Notes under the pieces: model-generated
The model's database searches: none
What the model saw: the letters and a program-made list of their open reading frames with translations, nothing else
Told to the model about the DNA's origin: nothing
Shown here: piece by piece, positions 32,714-43,812 of the stretch
Layout of the letters: every line of letters starts with the position of its first letter
Numbering within the stretch: position 1 is the first letter of the stretch
Translations under genes and position numbers: made by a program
Assembly (NCBI GenBank): GCA_023374025.1
Contig: SIJG01000033.1
Coordinates: 531,239-595,238, forward strand
Direction of reading: 5' to 3'
Origin: Heterodera schachtii
Taxonomy: Eukaryota; Nematoda; Chromadorea; Rhabditida; Heteroderidae
DNA: 64,000 nt

Positions 32714-33085
32714 AATATGTATGAAATATGTACAAAAATCCCCAAATATGTACTAAAATATGTAATAAAAATTTTTTTAATGGTTGTTTTTTTGAAAAAA
32801 ATTTTCGTAAAAAGTGAAATATGCACAAAATGCCATAAAAAATGACCAAAATAGGCTTAGAATCACTTTTTAGTATTTTAAATTAATTTTTGATATTTCA
32901 TTTTTTGAAAAACATTCGATTTTTTAGGGATACATTTTTGAAAATTTTTTTTATTTTTCACAAAAAATTTTATAAAAATTCTCAAAAATCCTCAAAATAT
33001 GTAAAAAAAATGAAAATATGTACGAAAAAATGCGAAATATGTACGAAAAAGTCCAAAATATGTATAAAAATATGTACATAAACAA
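32714..33085. repeat. AAATATGTAC-rich degenerate repeat
   Basis: AAATATGTAC and close variants recur at least ten times. The same texture with ATATGGAC is found inside the element at 949-1416, and with TCCATATTTT at 62.7-62.8 kb. These may be decayed copies of one element family. Confidence 0.5.
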
Positions 33086-33979
33086 GATTAAAGCCATTAT
33101 TTCCGCAATAAAGAATCACATAAGCATTTTTAAGACCAAAAATTCGAGCTTTGTTAAAATGAAGTTTCAATTTTTTGTTAGAATTCGGTCAGGGTTTAGG
33201 AATTGGACGAAATGGATGACCTATTCGTGATTAGCGACTCCGATAACCACATGAACTTTTTGTGTGACTATAATTAAAAAAATAAAAAACTTGATGAAAA
33301 ATCATAGATTTCAAAAAAAAATCGTAGATTAGATGATGTCATATGACAATTCTGATGTCATTTTCGTGATCAGCGGCCCCAATAACCCCCGAGTAGAACG
33401 AATAATCGTAAAAAGCTGCCTTTTATTCCTTTTTTTTCTGGGACCAGTAAAAGTCAGTATTACCGAAAAAGCGTTTTTACACGACCTTTTTAAAAATTTT
33501 ATTTTTTTTCAAAAATGGGGGGATAAACTTCAGTATTACCAATTTTTCTGGAAAAATACGTTGGCCAGAAAGGGCAAACACAAAATTATTCTATATGAAC
33601 AACAAATTTTGGGTCGTTCTCACTTCACCGCAGGGACTTGCGAATTTATCGCCGCAATTCTTTCACTTAAATTTAACTTCAATTCGAACAAAAAAAAACA
33701 CCTCTAAACAAGTGCCAACTTCTTATACTGAAACAGGCAAATCAATTTTCCAGTCTTTGCAACGACATAAATGTTTTCTCATTTATCATCACACCACACA
33801 ATATATATGAACAATTGATAGATACAGATTGTGAATAATGGAACATCATTGTGCTTAGGAATTCAACCTTATATACAAACAGACATGGGACAAAATGCCT
33901 AACATTACAATACATACATATGACATTGTGGGGCCTAAGATTCACACATCTGACATCGGACGGCATCGTCACAGGCTGT
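33086..33979. other. Intergenic, transposon relics
   Basis: Two degenerate Merlin-terminus segments are visible: 33175-33250 (GGACGAAATGGATGACC...GATTAGCGACTCC) and 33340-33400 (GTGATCAGCGGCCCCAATAACCC). The rest shows no supported gene. Confidence 0.45.
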
Positions 33980-35290
33980 TCACGCTCCCACAAGACGATT
34001 CATCCGCAATGCGACCGCTGCTGCGAGTGCTGCGCCTCGTCCACTGCCGTCCTCGCTGAGCACCATGAAGAACTGAAATTATGGGGAAAATTAATCATTG
34101 CGAAAATGATATTGAACTTGAAACTCACTTCGCATTTGACAGCCAACAGCGCCTTGATCTTCTGGTCCAGGTTGAATTTGAAGGTCGGGTGGAAGCGGAA
34201 CACGGAGCCGTCGACGCCGATCGTCACGCGGGGCCTCTGCATGCGGTTGAGGATGGCGGCAAGCCCACAGGCACAGAGATGGGCGGCGCGCGTGCCAACC
34301 AATGAGCTGACGTAGGCGACATTTGCACAGTCGGCGGCCGATGAGTTGGAAATGCCTAAAATGGGATAATGGGATGTTGAAAGACTAAAAAATGATCAAA
34401 TGACAACTCACCGATGGCACGCAGCATCTCGCCGACTTTGGCGAATGGATTCCCGTCGGTGCTGTGCATAAACCTGCAAACGAAGTGAAATTAAGCAATT
34501 TTTTAGAGCAAAAACAGTTTTACCCTTCGATGTCGGACACCATCTTGGTGGAGATGCAGCCGCGTTCGGAAATTCGAGTGGAGTCGCCGCTGAACAACAG
34601 GCCGCGACGTGCCAAGTCCTCCAGCGCAAGACGGACGATCTCACCCTGAAAACTCTCTTTAACATAAATTGTTGTTCAATTTGAAAACTTTCCCACCATG
34701 TACATGCCGAAAATGGTCTTCTCGAAGCGCTGGCGGCCGGGGTTGAGGCTCTGCTGGTCCAACTGCTGGTCGTAGATGGTGAGGAATTGGTCCAGTGCGC
34801 CGTCGTCGCCGAATCCTCCCCATTCCGTGTTGACGCACATCTCCGCCGGCAGACCATCTGAAATTGTTTCAAAAATTAGTGCCGTTTGCGGCCACCCCTT
34901 CACCTCCATTTTTACCTTCCGCGGGGTTCACAATTCCCTTGAGCTTCGGCACATTCTCCAGTCGCTCCATGTATGCGGCGTTGCAGCCTGAAAAGAAAAA
35001 ATATGAGATTCAATTGAAAATCAAACAAAAAATTAATTCTCTTACCCGTCCCGACAATGACTCCGACGTAGCAGTGTTGTTCAATGAAGGAGCAGGCGAG
35101 CATCGTCCCCGTGGTGTCGTTGAGCAGTGCAACCACGTCGATGTCCACGTCGCCTCGTCGCTTGAACGCGTCGCGCAGCATGTAGACGACGTTCTCCCCG
35201 ACAACGCCAGAAGCCTGAAAAAATGGAGTTTAGAAATATTCAGAAATCAATCAATTTTCTTACGGTAAATCCCTTCGTCCAGTTTGTCAA
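33980..35290 (-). pseudogene. Hexokinase, 5'-truncated
   Basis: Exons in order: 35264 to about 35290 (TNWTKGFT), 35046-35214, 34916-34987, 34697-34857, 34524-34645, 34412-34473, 34129-34355 and 33980-34072. They give ASGVVGENVVYMLRDAFKRR, VVALLNDTTGTMLACSF (catalytic Asp in NDTTGT), VGVIVGTG, MCVNTEWGGFGDDGALDQF, ISGMYMGEIVRLALEDLARR-like sequence, STDGNPFAKVGEMLRAIG, SLVGTRAAHLCACGLAAIL, VTIGVDGSVFRFHPTF and FFMVLSEDGSGRGAAL, ending RMNRLVGA. All internal junctions are in phase. The N-terminal half, with the phosphate-1 motif (LDLGGTN) and the sugar-binding LPLGFTFSFP, is missing: sequence upstream of 35290 belongs to an F-box-like copy on the other strand. Hexokinase phosphorylates glucose at the start of glycolysis, but this fragment could not bind ATP and sugar properly. 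Confidence 0.85.
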
Positions 35291-36116
35291 GACGGCAACA
35301 ACACAATTTGGGATGTTTATACCCATGAAATTTGGCCAATTTTTGCGACAGGCATTCGTCATTTGAGCATTGCCGGTCCTATTCATTTGGACAATTTGCG
35401 TCGCCGCATTTCACCGACAATTCTCACCGATCTTGATCATCTGAATTCATTCGAATCCATTGCTCTGTTGCCCGACGTAATTGCTGATGATGGATCGAAT
35501 GCAACTGTTGGCCAAGCATTGTCCAAATGGTTGCACACGCCGAGCAAAGACGGACAACCAAAGCGATTGTTTTATCGTTATTATTCGAATCCACCAAATC
35601 TTAAATGGGTCAACAATTTCAAAGAGGTGGCCGGCCATATTTTATTAGACGACTGACTGACTAATTGATTAATTACCTTTAATTTGCGTTTTCTTTTTGT
35701 TTAGGCATTTCCCCGTGCCACTTCTGCCGCCAGTTACATTATTCGAATTGACCATGCCATAAAAGTGTATAAGCCATTTGAATTGGTGAATGAACGGACC
35801 AAAGAAAAGCTGACACTAATAAATGAAGACACTTTTTATTGGCTGTTGAAGCGATGCCCAATTGGGGAGACGGTTCAGTGGGAAAACGACGGAAATTGGG
35901 ACGGCAAATTGAACAATGTCAAATTTGAATTATGGCGTGGCAATAATACCATTGGGTGAGGAACAGCAATGAACAGAATTTGATTTTGTTGAAAAATAAA
36001 AACTCAATTTCAGGCCATTGTCTCCACCATCAACGGACGAAGAAGCGGATCAAAGCATCAAAAAGTCGTCTGAGTGCGCGGAAGTGAATTACAATAATTA
36101 TTTCAAATGGATTTGA
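35291..36116 (+). pseudogene. F-box-like type A (copy A11), 5'-truncated
   Basis: Exon 3 begins abruptly near 35291 with NTIWDVYTHEIWPIFATGIR, where the hexokinase similarity on the opposite strand ends, and runs to 35626 (KWLHTPSKDGQPKRLFYRYY). Exon 4 (35705-35955) reads AFPRATSAASYIIRIDHA and YKPFELVNERTKEKLTL. The last exon (36014-36116) reads PLSPPSTDEEADQSIKKSSE and continues to a stop. The frame is open throughout, so truncation by the rearrangement seems recent. Confidence 0.75.
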
Positions 36117-36165
36117 TGCTTATTTCTCTCAGAAATGCTTTGTCTGCTTCTTACACATTTATTTA

Positions 36166-36900
36166 TCTGTTGTTTTCGAATTTTTGTTCAATATATGTAT
36201 TTGAAAAATGGCGATCATTTTTGAGTTGGTGAATTGGAATTGGATAAATTTTTATCGGAGGCCCCAAAATTCAATTGCTCAAAACCAATTTTATTGGTTT
36301 TATTAGTCGGTGATTCGATAATTGGCCGGAATAGAGATGCCAGCCAGAATTATGATCAGTATGGTTATGCGTTGTATGCATTAAAATTACATTTACGCTG
36401 AATTTTTCGAAAAATGCAAAGATATTTCAAAAAGATTTTTGAAATTAATCATTTTATGAATATTATGGCATTATGTTCATTTTTTAATTGGCGACATTTT
36501 GCTGAAATATTATATTTTCAAGATGGTTTTTTCTCCGTTTCGCATCAATCAAAATTTCCCCCACCTTCGGTCCATTTATTCCTTTAAGTTTTCAAAATTT
36601 TAGCCAAATATTTTTTTTTGGTCAAAATCTTACAAAAATTAACTTACAAATTATTTTAAAATATTTCCTGGCGGACCCTTCACATAAAATTTTTTGAAAA
36701 TATGTAATATTGTTGAAAACATAGTGAAAACAGGGGTCCTTGGCTCAAATCAAAATCAACTAAGGTGTTTTTCCTGCTTAAAATTATATTTTATAGCGAT
36801 CAAATTGAAAAATAAAATATTTGATTATTTTTGCTTATTTTCTTCACAACATAAATAAGTTTTTTTAGTTTAGTTAACATAATTTTTCTCAATCACAACT
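36166..36900. repeat. Conserved upstream block of type A genes, copy 3 (inverted)
   Basis: This is the inverted counterpart of 30470-30965, leading directly into the first exon of copy A12. It includes GGCGACATTTTGC, AAAACATAGTGAAAACAGGG and TTAATTGACGCAAAATG. It is likely the original promoter region of type A genes, although I see no clear TATA box. Confidence 0.7.
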
Positions 36901-36933
36901 TACGACAATAATTGTGCTGTTAATTGACGCAAA

Positions 36934-38451
36934 ATGAACCGACGTTTAAGGAAAAAAATGTGAGAAATTTTTAAATTGAACGATTTTTCGGCATTTGCAT
37001 TTTCGTGAGCCATTATGAGTGTCAAAACTCTACGAGTTGGGTTATCCGGCGTTTGAATTGAAATTTTTTCTGAAATTGCTCCTCATTTTTGTTTTTTAAA
37101 TGGTTTTACGTACGTTTTTCAGCTGGATTTGTAGCGACCTTTGGATGGACATTCTCCCATCTTTTAACCGTTTTCAACTCGGACTCAAAATGGCATTGCT
37201 TTCGCCACGTTTTGATGTGTTGGTGGACGCACATTTTGATGGAAAAAGCGAATTGACAATTTGGAGAATGATCAGAATTGAAAAGGACAAAGGACCAAAA
37301 GCGAAAGTGTCTGTACGGATCGATGGCAATTCTGTGCATTTTCCATTTCCTGACCGTCCGCTGCCAAACAAAATCCGCTTTAATCATCTTTGGATTGAGT
37401 AATTTTAAACTTTTGTATATTTTAATGCTTATTTTTTATGTTTCTTCAGGTACATTGACCATTCCGTCATTGAATTTCTCCATGCCAACAAGCAAATTTG
37501 GGACAGAATGGGCACCAAATTGGAATTGTTCATTGATGGTGACGAACCCGAAGATGTCCAGCCAATTTGGGATGTTTTGGCCAGCGAAATTTGGCCCGTT
37601 TTTGCTACCAACATTCGCCATTTGTGCTTTACCAGTGGCGATGATTTGGACAATTTGCGTCGTCGCACTTCGCCGACACTTCTCACTGATCATTTGAATT
37701 CAATTCAATCAGATTGTTTGTTCCCAGAAGCAATTGTTGATTCTGATGGGCCAAATGCAACTTCTGCCGGGAAAATGTTGTCCAAATGGTTGCACACGCC
37801 GAGCAAAAATGGACAACCAAAGCGATTGTTTTGCGAAGACTTTGACGAAGAAGTGAACGTAGATTGGGTCAGCAGTTTCAAGGAGGTGCGTTTGGGTTAC
37901 ATTTTTCATAAAATTGGTTGATATTTCGATGGACCTCTCTTTTTTTGAAAAATTTTTTCTAATTTTTTTCACAACTAAATCAGAGAGTGCTATTAATTAA
38001 ACAACTGATTGCTTTTTGATTTGCACTTTCTTTTGTTTAGATATTTATCCGTGCCACCAATTCTTCTGTCAGTTACAAAATTAATTTTGTAGCGTCAACA
38101 AATTCAATTGAGCCATTTGAATTGGTGAACGAACGGACCAAAGAAAAGCTGACATTGGAGAAAACGTCAAGTTATGATGCGGATGATGAAAGCATTAGTG
38201 TTTTGCTGTTGAAGCGATGTCCAATTACTGAAAGGCGGCGGCGGTTCAATGGGAAAACGATGGAAATTGGCATGACAATTTGAATAAAGTCACAATTAAT
38301 TTGTGGGGTGACATCAACGAAACTATTGGGTGAGCAGCAATAGCAATTTTTGATTTTTCGATAAAATATATTTAATTTTAGGCCATTGTCGCCACCAGCG
38401 GAAGAAGAGAAAGAAGAAGCGGATGAAAGCAATCAAAATTATTATGTTTAA
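36934..38451 (+). pseudogene. F-box-like type A (copy A12), one frameshift
   Basis: Five exons: 36934-36959 (MNRRLRKK), 37123-37398 (IWICSDLWMDILPSFNRFQL...), 37450-37885 (YIDHSVIEFLHANKQIWDRM, KMLSKWLHTPSKNGQPKRLF), 38041-38329 and 38382-38451 (PLSPPAEEEKEEADESNQNY). Every splice phase fits. In exon 4 one base is missing near 38232 (GAAAGGCGGCGGCGG where the family codes EKAAAVQW), which brings in a stop at 38281. The missing base lies between an A run and GGC repeats, so a sequencing slip is plausible. If so, this would be a third intact type A gene. Confidence 0.75.
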
Positions 38452-39446
38452 GAAATGGTCGAAGCCTCACCAATTGGAATTTGATTTGATGCTTTCATTT
38501 GATTTGTTGATTCTTTCGTTCGAATACAAAAATACTTTTAATATCAATATAAATGTTTAAGCCTATAGAATTGTTTTTGGCCCGGTTTAAAATGTGGAAA
38601 AATGGGCATTCCTAACGAACGAAACCAAACTCGTACTAGGCCAACTCGTACTGTTTTTCGACAAAAAAATCATCCTAACTTTTGTCAAAGTCAACCAAAT
38701 TAAACATTCTTGGTATCATTCAATACCCTTAAAATTCTCTATATACCTGAAAATGCATTTCATGCATCAAAAATCTCGTTTTTGGAAAAGCTTGTTCGAA
38801 ATTTGGCCAAATTTGGAGCTACTTTAGACTACCACCCGCAAAAAAAATGAATACAAATGATGTCATTTATTCTCTCGTGCCCTGTAAAGCCCAGGAAAAA
38901 TACTCCTGAGGTGCGGAAATGGCAAAAACGGTTTTTGAACCGATTCAAAATGCGGAAAAGTGGACGAAGTGGGGCACTTCTAACCTTTTAAAAGGGTCAA
39001 ACCCATACAAATTTGGTATCATTCGAAAGCTCTTGACGAGCTATGTCTAAAAATCAGGGAATCAAGTCGAACCGACGCCATCTATGCACTGGAACAACTG
39101 AGTCCCAGTGAAAATGGACACTTTAGTACCGAAAAATAATAAACGGGAAATAACATTTAAAAGCAAAATTTCGCAAAAGGGAGCATGCGAAGACGGAGCA
39201 AGTAGTGGGGCGAGACGGAGGGCGGAGGAAAAAGTCTGACGAGCGCCACAGGCGGTTGACTGCGGGGGCCCGAAGGGCCCCCGCCAATCAGTCAACCGCG
39301 GATTAAAGTAACTCCAAGTAATTCTCACACACAAAAAAAGCAAGCAAATAAATGTAAGAATCAACAAAAGCATTTATAAGGGAAAAACGAGAGCACCAAA
39401 TCAAATTCCAATTGTATGAGATAGGCCATTTCTCAAATTTAATTAA
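38452..39446. other. Intergenic with decayed hairpin elements
   Basis: Positions 38625-38750 carry CCAACTCGTACTG units and the GGTATCATTC core. Positions 38930-39250 carry GGTATCATTCGAAAGCTCTT, GAAGACGGAGCAAGTAGTGG and related phrases shared with 15963-16387. I see no gene. Confidence 0.5.
39252..39300. repeat. GC-rich hairpin
   Basis: GCGGTTGACTG-CGGGGGCCC, loop GAA, GGGCCCCCG and then (after CCAAT) CAGTCAACCGC: an interrupted stem of about 20 bp. It is the same GAA-looped style as 28434-28467. Confidence 0.7.
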
Positions 39447-40557
39447 TTAATTCATTTCCACGCTGTCAGACGACTTTTTGATGCTTTGATCCGCTTTTTC
39501 TTCATCCGCTGGTGGCGACAATGGCCTGAATTTTTTTTTTTTAATTTCTCGACAAAATTAAATTCCGTTGTTTCTGCTCTCACCCAATGCAATTAATGCC
39601 GCCACAGCACAAATTAAATTGGACAATGTTCAAATTGACGTCCTTTTCCCATTGAATCGCCGCCGCCGTCTCCCCAACAATTGTTGGACATCGCTTCAAC
39701 AGCAATCAGTGTTGTTTAAGGAAAATGTGTTCACACCGGACCAGGAAAAAAACGTCGCCGGATGAATTTTTGGACCATAACTTTTTTCTTTCTCAATCAA
39801 ATGAAATATTCTTGGTATTGTTCGAAAGCTTTTGAAAAATGCTATTATCCTGCAAATTTTCAAAAAATTTTGTATTCATACACAAAAAAATCAGAGCAAA
39901 AAAAGGAGTTCGAAAAACTAGCTTTTTGAGTTCCTTTTGGCCATATCTTTTTTGAAATATGAACGAAAATTTTTGAAATTTTGCAAATTTATAAAAAACA
40001 CACAGAGTTATCGAACAACATTAAGAATGCTTAATTTGATTGACAATGAACAAAGTTATGTTCCAAATAGTCTACCGGCGACGTTTTTGGGGTTTGCTCC
40101 CTGTTCACACACCTTCTTGAAACTGTTGATCCATTCAAGATTTGGTGGATAAACATAATACAATGAACGCAATCGCTTCGGTTGTCCGTCTTTTTTCGGC
40201 GTGTGCAACCATTTGGCCAACGCTTGGGCAGCACAAGGAATTGCTTTTGGCCCATCAAAAGCAACGATTCGATCAAGGAACAGATCATCAGAATGGATTG
40301 AAATGAATTGGTCAAGATCAGCGAGAATTGTTGGCGAAATGCGACGACGCAAATTGTCCAAATGATAGCCATCGAGAAGAATCAAATGGCGAATGTTTGG
40401 CGCAAAAAAGGGCCAAATTTCACGGACAAAAACATTCCAAATTGGCTGGTCATCAGTTTTGTGTGAAAAAGACACGGACAGCTTCAATTTGATGCCACTT
40501 CTGTCCCAAATTGGCTTATTTGAACGGATAAATGTGAGCACAGAATGGTCAATGTAC
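39447..40557 (-). pseudogene. F-box-like type A (copy A13), exon 4 interrupted
   Basis: Exon 3 (40113-40557) is intact: YIDHSVLTFIRSNKPIWDRS, PIWNVFVREIWPFFAPNIRH, KWLHTPKKDGQPKRLRSLYY and WINSFKK. The 5' half of exon 4 is replaced by a hairpin element (39716-40110). Its 3' half (39584-39715) and the last exon (39447-39525, PLSPPADEEKADQSIKKSSD) remain. Exons 1-2 are absent. Loss of half an exon beside the element suggests a deletion accompanied the insertion. Confidence 0.7.
39716..40110. mobile_element. Hairpin element inside an F-box-like exon
   Basis: The arms GTGTTCACACCGGACCAGG and, reversed, GTGTGAACAGGGAGCAAACC both run into AAAAACGTCGCCGG. The inside has GACCATAACTTTTTTCTTTC and TTGGTATTGTTCGAAAGCTT, the same core as in other hairpin elements here. 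No target duplication was found. Confidence 0.6.
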
Positions 40558-40887
40558 CTTAAAAGGGGAGAGATATTGAAGAAGACGACCGACTAAAGCC
40601 TCATTTTCATCAATTGATGTCACTCAATTAATGAAGCAGAAAATTGGGCAACCCTGAATTCCGAACACAGACCCTAACTCGAACAAAAAGTTTAAATTTT
40701 TATTTCCAAAATATATGTCAAAACCGGTCAAATTTTGGCACAAATTGCGCCTTTTTATCCAATTAACAATTGAAGCATTGCTTTACATCAAAATAACAAT
40801 TGTCAAATGAATTAGAAGTTTTACCCTAAAAAATCCATTCTTGAAAAAAAATCAGCACCCTCGAAAGACCATAAAAGTGGTTATGAG

Positions 40888-41064
40888 TAGGGTTTGTAAT
40901 TATATGCACATAAAATCTTAAAATATGCGCATGAAATATGCAAAATATGCATATGGAAAGTCATCCTAGAAGCTTCAAAACAAGCTAAAAACATGTTTTT
41001 CGTGCATTTCAGACCTCCCACGTTCCAGGAAAAAATATGCATGTGCATATAATTACAAACCCTA
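40888..41064. mobile_element. Short MITE with perfect 24-bp inverted ends
   Basis: Ends TAGGGTTTGTAATTATATGC(ACAT) at 40888 and the exact inverse ending AAACCCTA at 41064; total 177 bp. The interior AAGCTAAAAACATGTTTTTC and CAGACCTCCCACGTTCCAG is matched at 55.55-55.63 kb, and the same TAGGGTT start appears at 62276. Confidence 0.85.
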
Positions 41065-41326
41065 GTTATAACCTGATAAAAATTTGAAACTCCCACAACT
41101 TTTTTCTGAGATGTCATATTGCTTAGCATTCGCTTAGAAAAAGATTCTACATTTCAAAATCTTTTTTTAGATACCAAATTTATTCAGCTTAGTTGGGAAT
41201 GAAGCGAGCTATGGCTGATCAAATGTGATCAAACTAAAAAACGAAAAAAAGGCAAGATAGTACATAAAATTGAGAGAAAAAAAGATAAAAACTAAATGTA
41301 ACAGAACGCCAATAATTATCCATAAA

Positions 41327-42597
41327 GGCGCGCTGTCATTTCGTCCCGCGTCGTTTCGTCCCGCGTCGTTTCGTCCCGCGTCGTTTCGTCCCGCATCGTT
41401 TCGTCCCGCATCGTTTCGTCCCCCAAGCCAAAATTAGTCGTTTCGTCCCCAAATTTGTTTTATAAAATATTTAGATTTTAAAATTGAAAATCTTCAAAAA
41501 TGTCGTAAGCGCGTTTTGGATAACAATGACAGTGAAAACGAAACGCTAACTGCTGATCACCGTGAACAAAATGAAAACAACAACGACCGCGACGATGATT
41601 TTGAAGAACACGCCATCGTAAACTTCGAACTTGGAGAAACGAAAAGAGGAGGTGTCTGCATTTGGTTTAATGGTGAGAAAAAATTTTTTCAAGAAATATT
41701 CGTTTTTAAGGGTTCCGATTTACGCTCAAACATAATGAGTTGTGGAGATGCAGTGTGCGTGACTAATGTATGGGGAACAGTCTGTGCGTGGTGAAGCGGT
41801 TCGACACTCTTTCAGGTAAAACAATTCAGAAATTGACTTGACTTTATAATTTTTTCAGAAATGTCCTATCTTTGCCATTGTTGCCACCAACTTACGTCAG
41901 ACGAGCATTCAGCGTCATTGCCGGCACCGCCCCTATGGAGATGGAGCAGTTTCTCCTCTACTTTGCGAGGACATATATCGGAATGACGCAGCAACAGCTG
42001 CTTGACGGTGACAATGCGTTTGGAGTTCGTCCTGGTGGTCTTTCTCCATTTTCGTGTCCGTTTTTTTCATTTTGTTTTATTTTTCTTTAATTTTCTTTTA
42101 AGCGTTTGCTGGGACACACAAACGCTACGTGCTGCAGGACGCAGTCATCATGAGAATTTTGGCGGATGCAACATACAACAACGATGCCGAAATTCACGAT
42201 GTTATGACGGCACTTGGTCTGCAGGTCGAAGGATATGCAGGAAAATTGAAGGACTATGAAAATACAGAAGATTCGATGAATGCCCCTTAGAATTTGTTTG
42301 ACCTGTTTTTTCAATTACAATTATGTTATGTTATTTGCTCAATTAATAAAGTATTTTATTAATTCATTAACTATGGATTGGATTTTAGTCTAAAAACTGC
42401 CAAAATATGCACTAATAACTCGAAATGTAATGTCTTTTAAAAATAGAATTTAATTTGGGGTATGAAACGACTAATTTTAGGCTTGGGGGACAAAACGACG
42501 CGGGACGAAACGACGCAGGACGAAACGACGCGGGACGAAACGACGCAGGACGAAACGACGCGGGACGAAACGACGCGGGACGAAATGACGGGCAGCG
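41327..42597. mobile_element. MULE-like element with GTCGTTTCGTCCCGC units
   Basis: It is flanked by the 9-bp repeat ATCCATAAA (41318-41326 and 42598-42606). Ends GGCGCGCTGTCATTTCGTCC and, reversed, CGCTGCCCGTCATTTCGTCC. Each arm holds about seven 15-bp units (GTCGTTTCGTCCCGC) and then AAGCC(A)AAAATTAGTCGTTTC. The inside carries remnants of a Mutator-type transposase C-terminus. Size 1271 bp. The 9-bp duplication and the transposase remnant both point to MULE. Confidence 0.85.
41516..42290 (+). pseudogene. Mutator-like transposase remnant
   Basis: Inside the element, an acidic N-terminal piece (MDNNDSENETLTADHREQNE, GETKRGGVCIWFNGEKKFF) is followed in other frames by LPPTYVRRAFSVIAGTAPME and FLLYFARTYIGMTQQQLL. 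The latter resembles the stretch before the last catalytic residue of MULE transposases. A final piece reads HKRYVLQDAVIMRILADATY and ends GYAGKLKDYENTEDSMNAP. The DDE core is absent and frames change, so this is an internally deleted derivative. Confidence 0.5.
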
Positions 42598-42873
42598 ATC
42601 CATAAAAACATTTATTGCTGCTTTTTTTTCTTTTTTACCGTCCATGGCATTTATCCGAAAAATTTGACTCTTCCGACTAAAAAATTTGATATTTAAGGCC
42701 GCACATTTTGCTTTTTCGCATTCATTCCGTTCATTCATTCCATCCACTTACTTAATTATTCGTCCTCCTCCACCGCCACTTTAATCATCAGTTTATTTCG
42801 GTAATTGTTTTTTTTTGTTTTTAATTGCATTTTTTATTGTTCTAATTTGTCCCCCTCCCCCATTTTTCAGCGA

Positions 42874-43302
42874 ATGGCCAACGCAATGAACGCGGCACGG
42901 GCGCGCGCGGCCAAGGCGCAAAAGCGTCAAGCGCAGCAGCGCAAGGCGGCCAGAGCAAGGGCAGGAAACGTAAGTTTAAATTTAAAAAAAATTAAAACCG
43001 AAAATAATTTTCCCCCAATTTTTTTTCCCACAGACCACCAAATCGCGACGAGCCGAGCGCTGTTCAATTTGCTGGGGCCGACTGAGCCGACTGACGCGGA
43101 CCACGATGGGCTGCCACCATCCGCTGCACCGACGCTGCCTCTACATTGGGTGCGCTTCAACTTGTTTTGTCCGATGTGCGGCTACAACTACACGCGCGGG
43201 AGGCCCCGTGATCGCCATGGACGCACCAGGAGGGGACTCCATGATATGACGCCGGAACAGGTGCGACGTCAAATGGACCGCAGGCATCATACCAGGCGCT
43301 GA
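42874..43302 (+). pseudogene. RING-H2 zinc-finger protein, one frameshift
   Basis: Exon 1 (42874-42969) reads MANAMNAARARAAKAQKRQA and continues in an Arg/Ala-rich helix. The intron is 64 bp, and exon 2 starts at 43034. In its first frame it reads RAERCSICWGRLSRLTRTTM, GCHHPLHRRCLYI: the first Cys pair and the C-H-x2-H-x2-C part of a RING-H2 domain. The last pair (FCPMCGYNYTRGRPRDRHGR) lies in the next frame, joined near 43148 (ACATTGGGTGC), one base out of register. RING-H2 proteins are usually E3 ubiquitin ligases. A single-base error would restore it, so it may be a real gene of about 120 aa. The tail is basic and ends RRHHTRR. Confidence 0.6.
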
Positions 43303-43812
43303 TGGAGGAGGAGGAGAGGTGGGTTTTGTTGAAGTGTGGGACGGGGCAGGGGGCGGAGGACGTGTAATGTTTGGTTCTGTTTCAGTAAACAGCGCCGCGA
43401 AAAAAACGGTTTTTGAAAAGCAAAAAAAAAGGTCGTCAAATTACATGGCTGGACCATTTCGCAAAATTGGCCGCTGACCCCCCCCTCGACCCCCCCTCCC
43501 AGACCATTTCGCAAAAATTTTGGTTGACCCCCCCCCCTTTTCATGTATGTTTCCGCCAGATCCAAAGTTATCATATTTTTATTAATGTATTTCATTTTTT
43601 CAGTCATTTGACGTCTTTGGACCATTGCCATGCTTTGGATTTGTCTTCAAAATTGACAGGTTTTTTTTATTTTTTATTTAAGTGAAATCTTGAAAAAATT
43701 GAATTTAAAATTGGGTTTCCAGTGACCATCTGACATAAATTTCTTCAGGGTTTGGCCGGGGACGGTCCCCGGGTTTGATTTTGGCTTGGGGGTATTTCTC
43801 CCGAGCGATATT

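Noticed and set aside
42455..42667. Peptide repeat DAGRNDAGRN read through the GACGCGGGACGAAAC units
   Set aside because: The 15-bp unit keeps any frame open by chance; the units are transposon arms and are present inverted at the other end.
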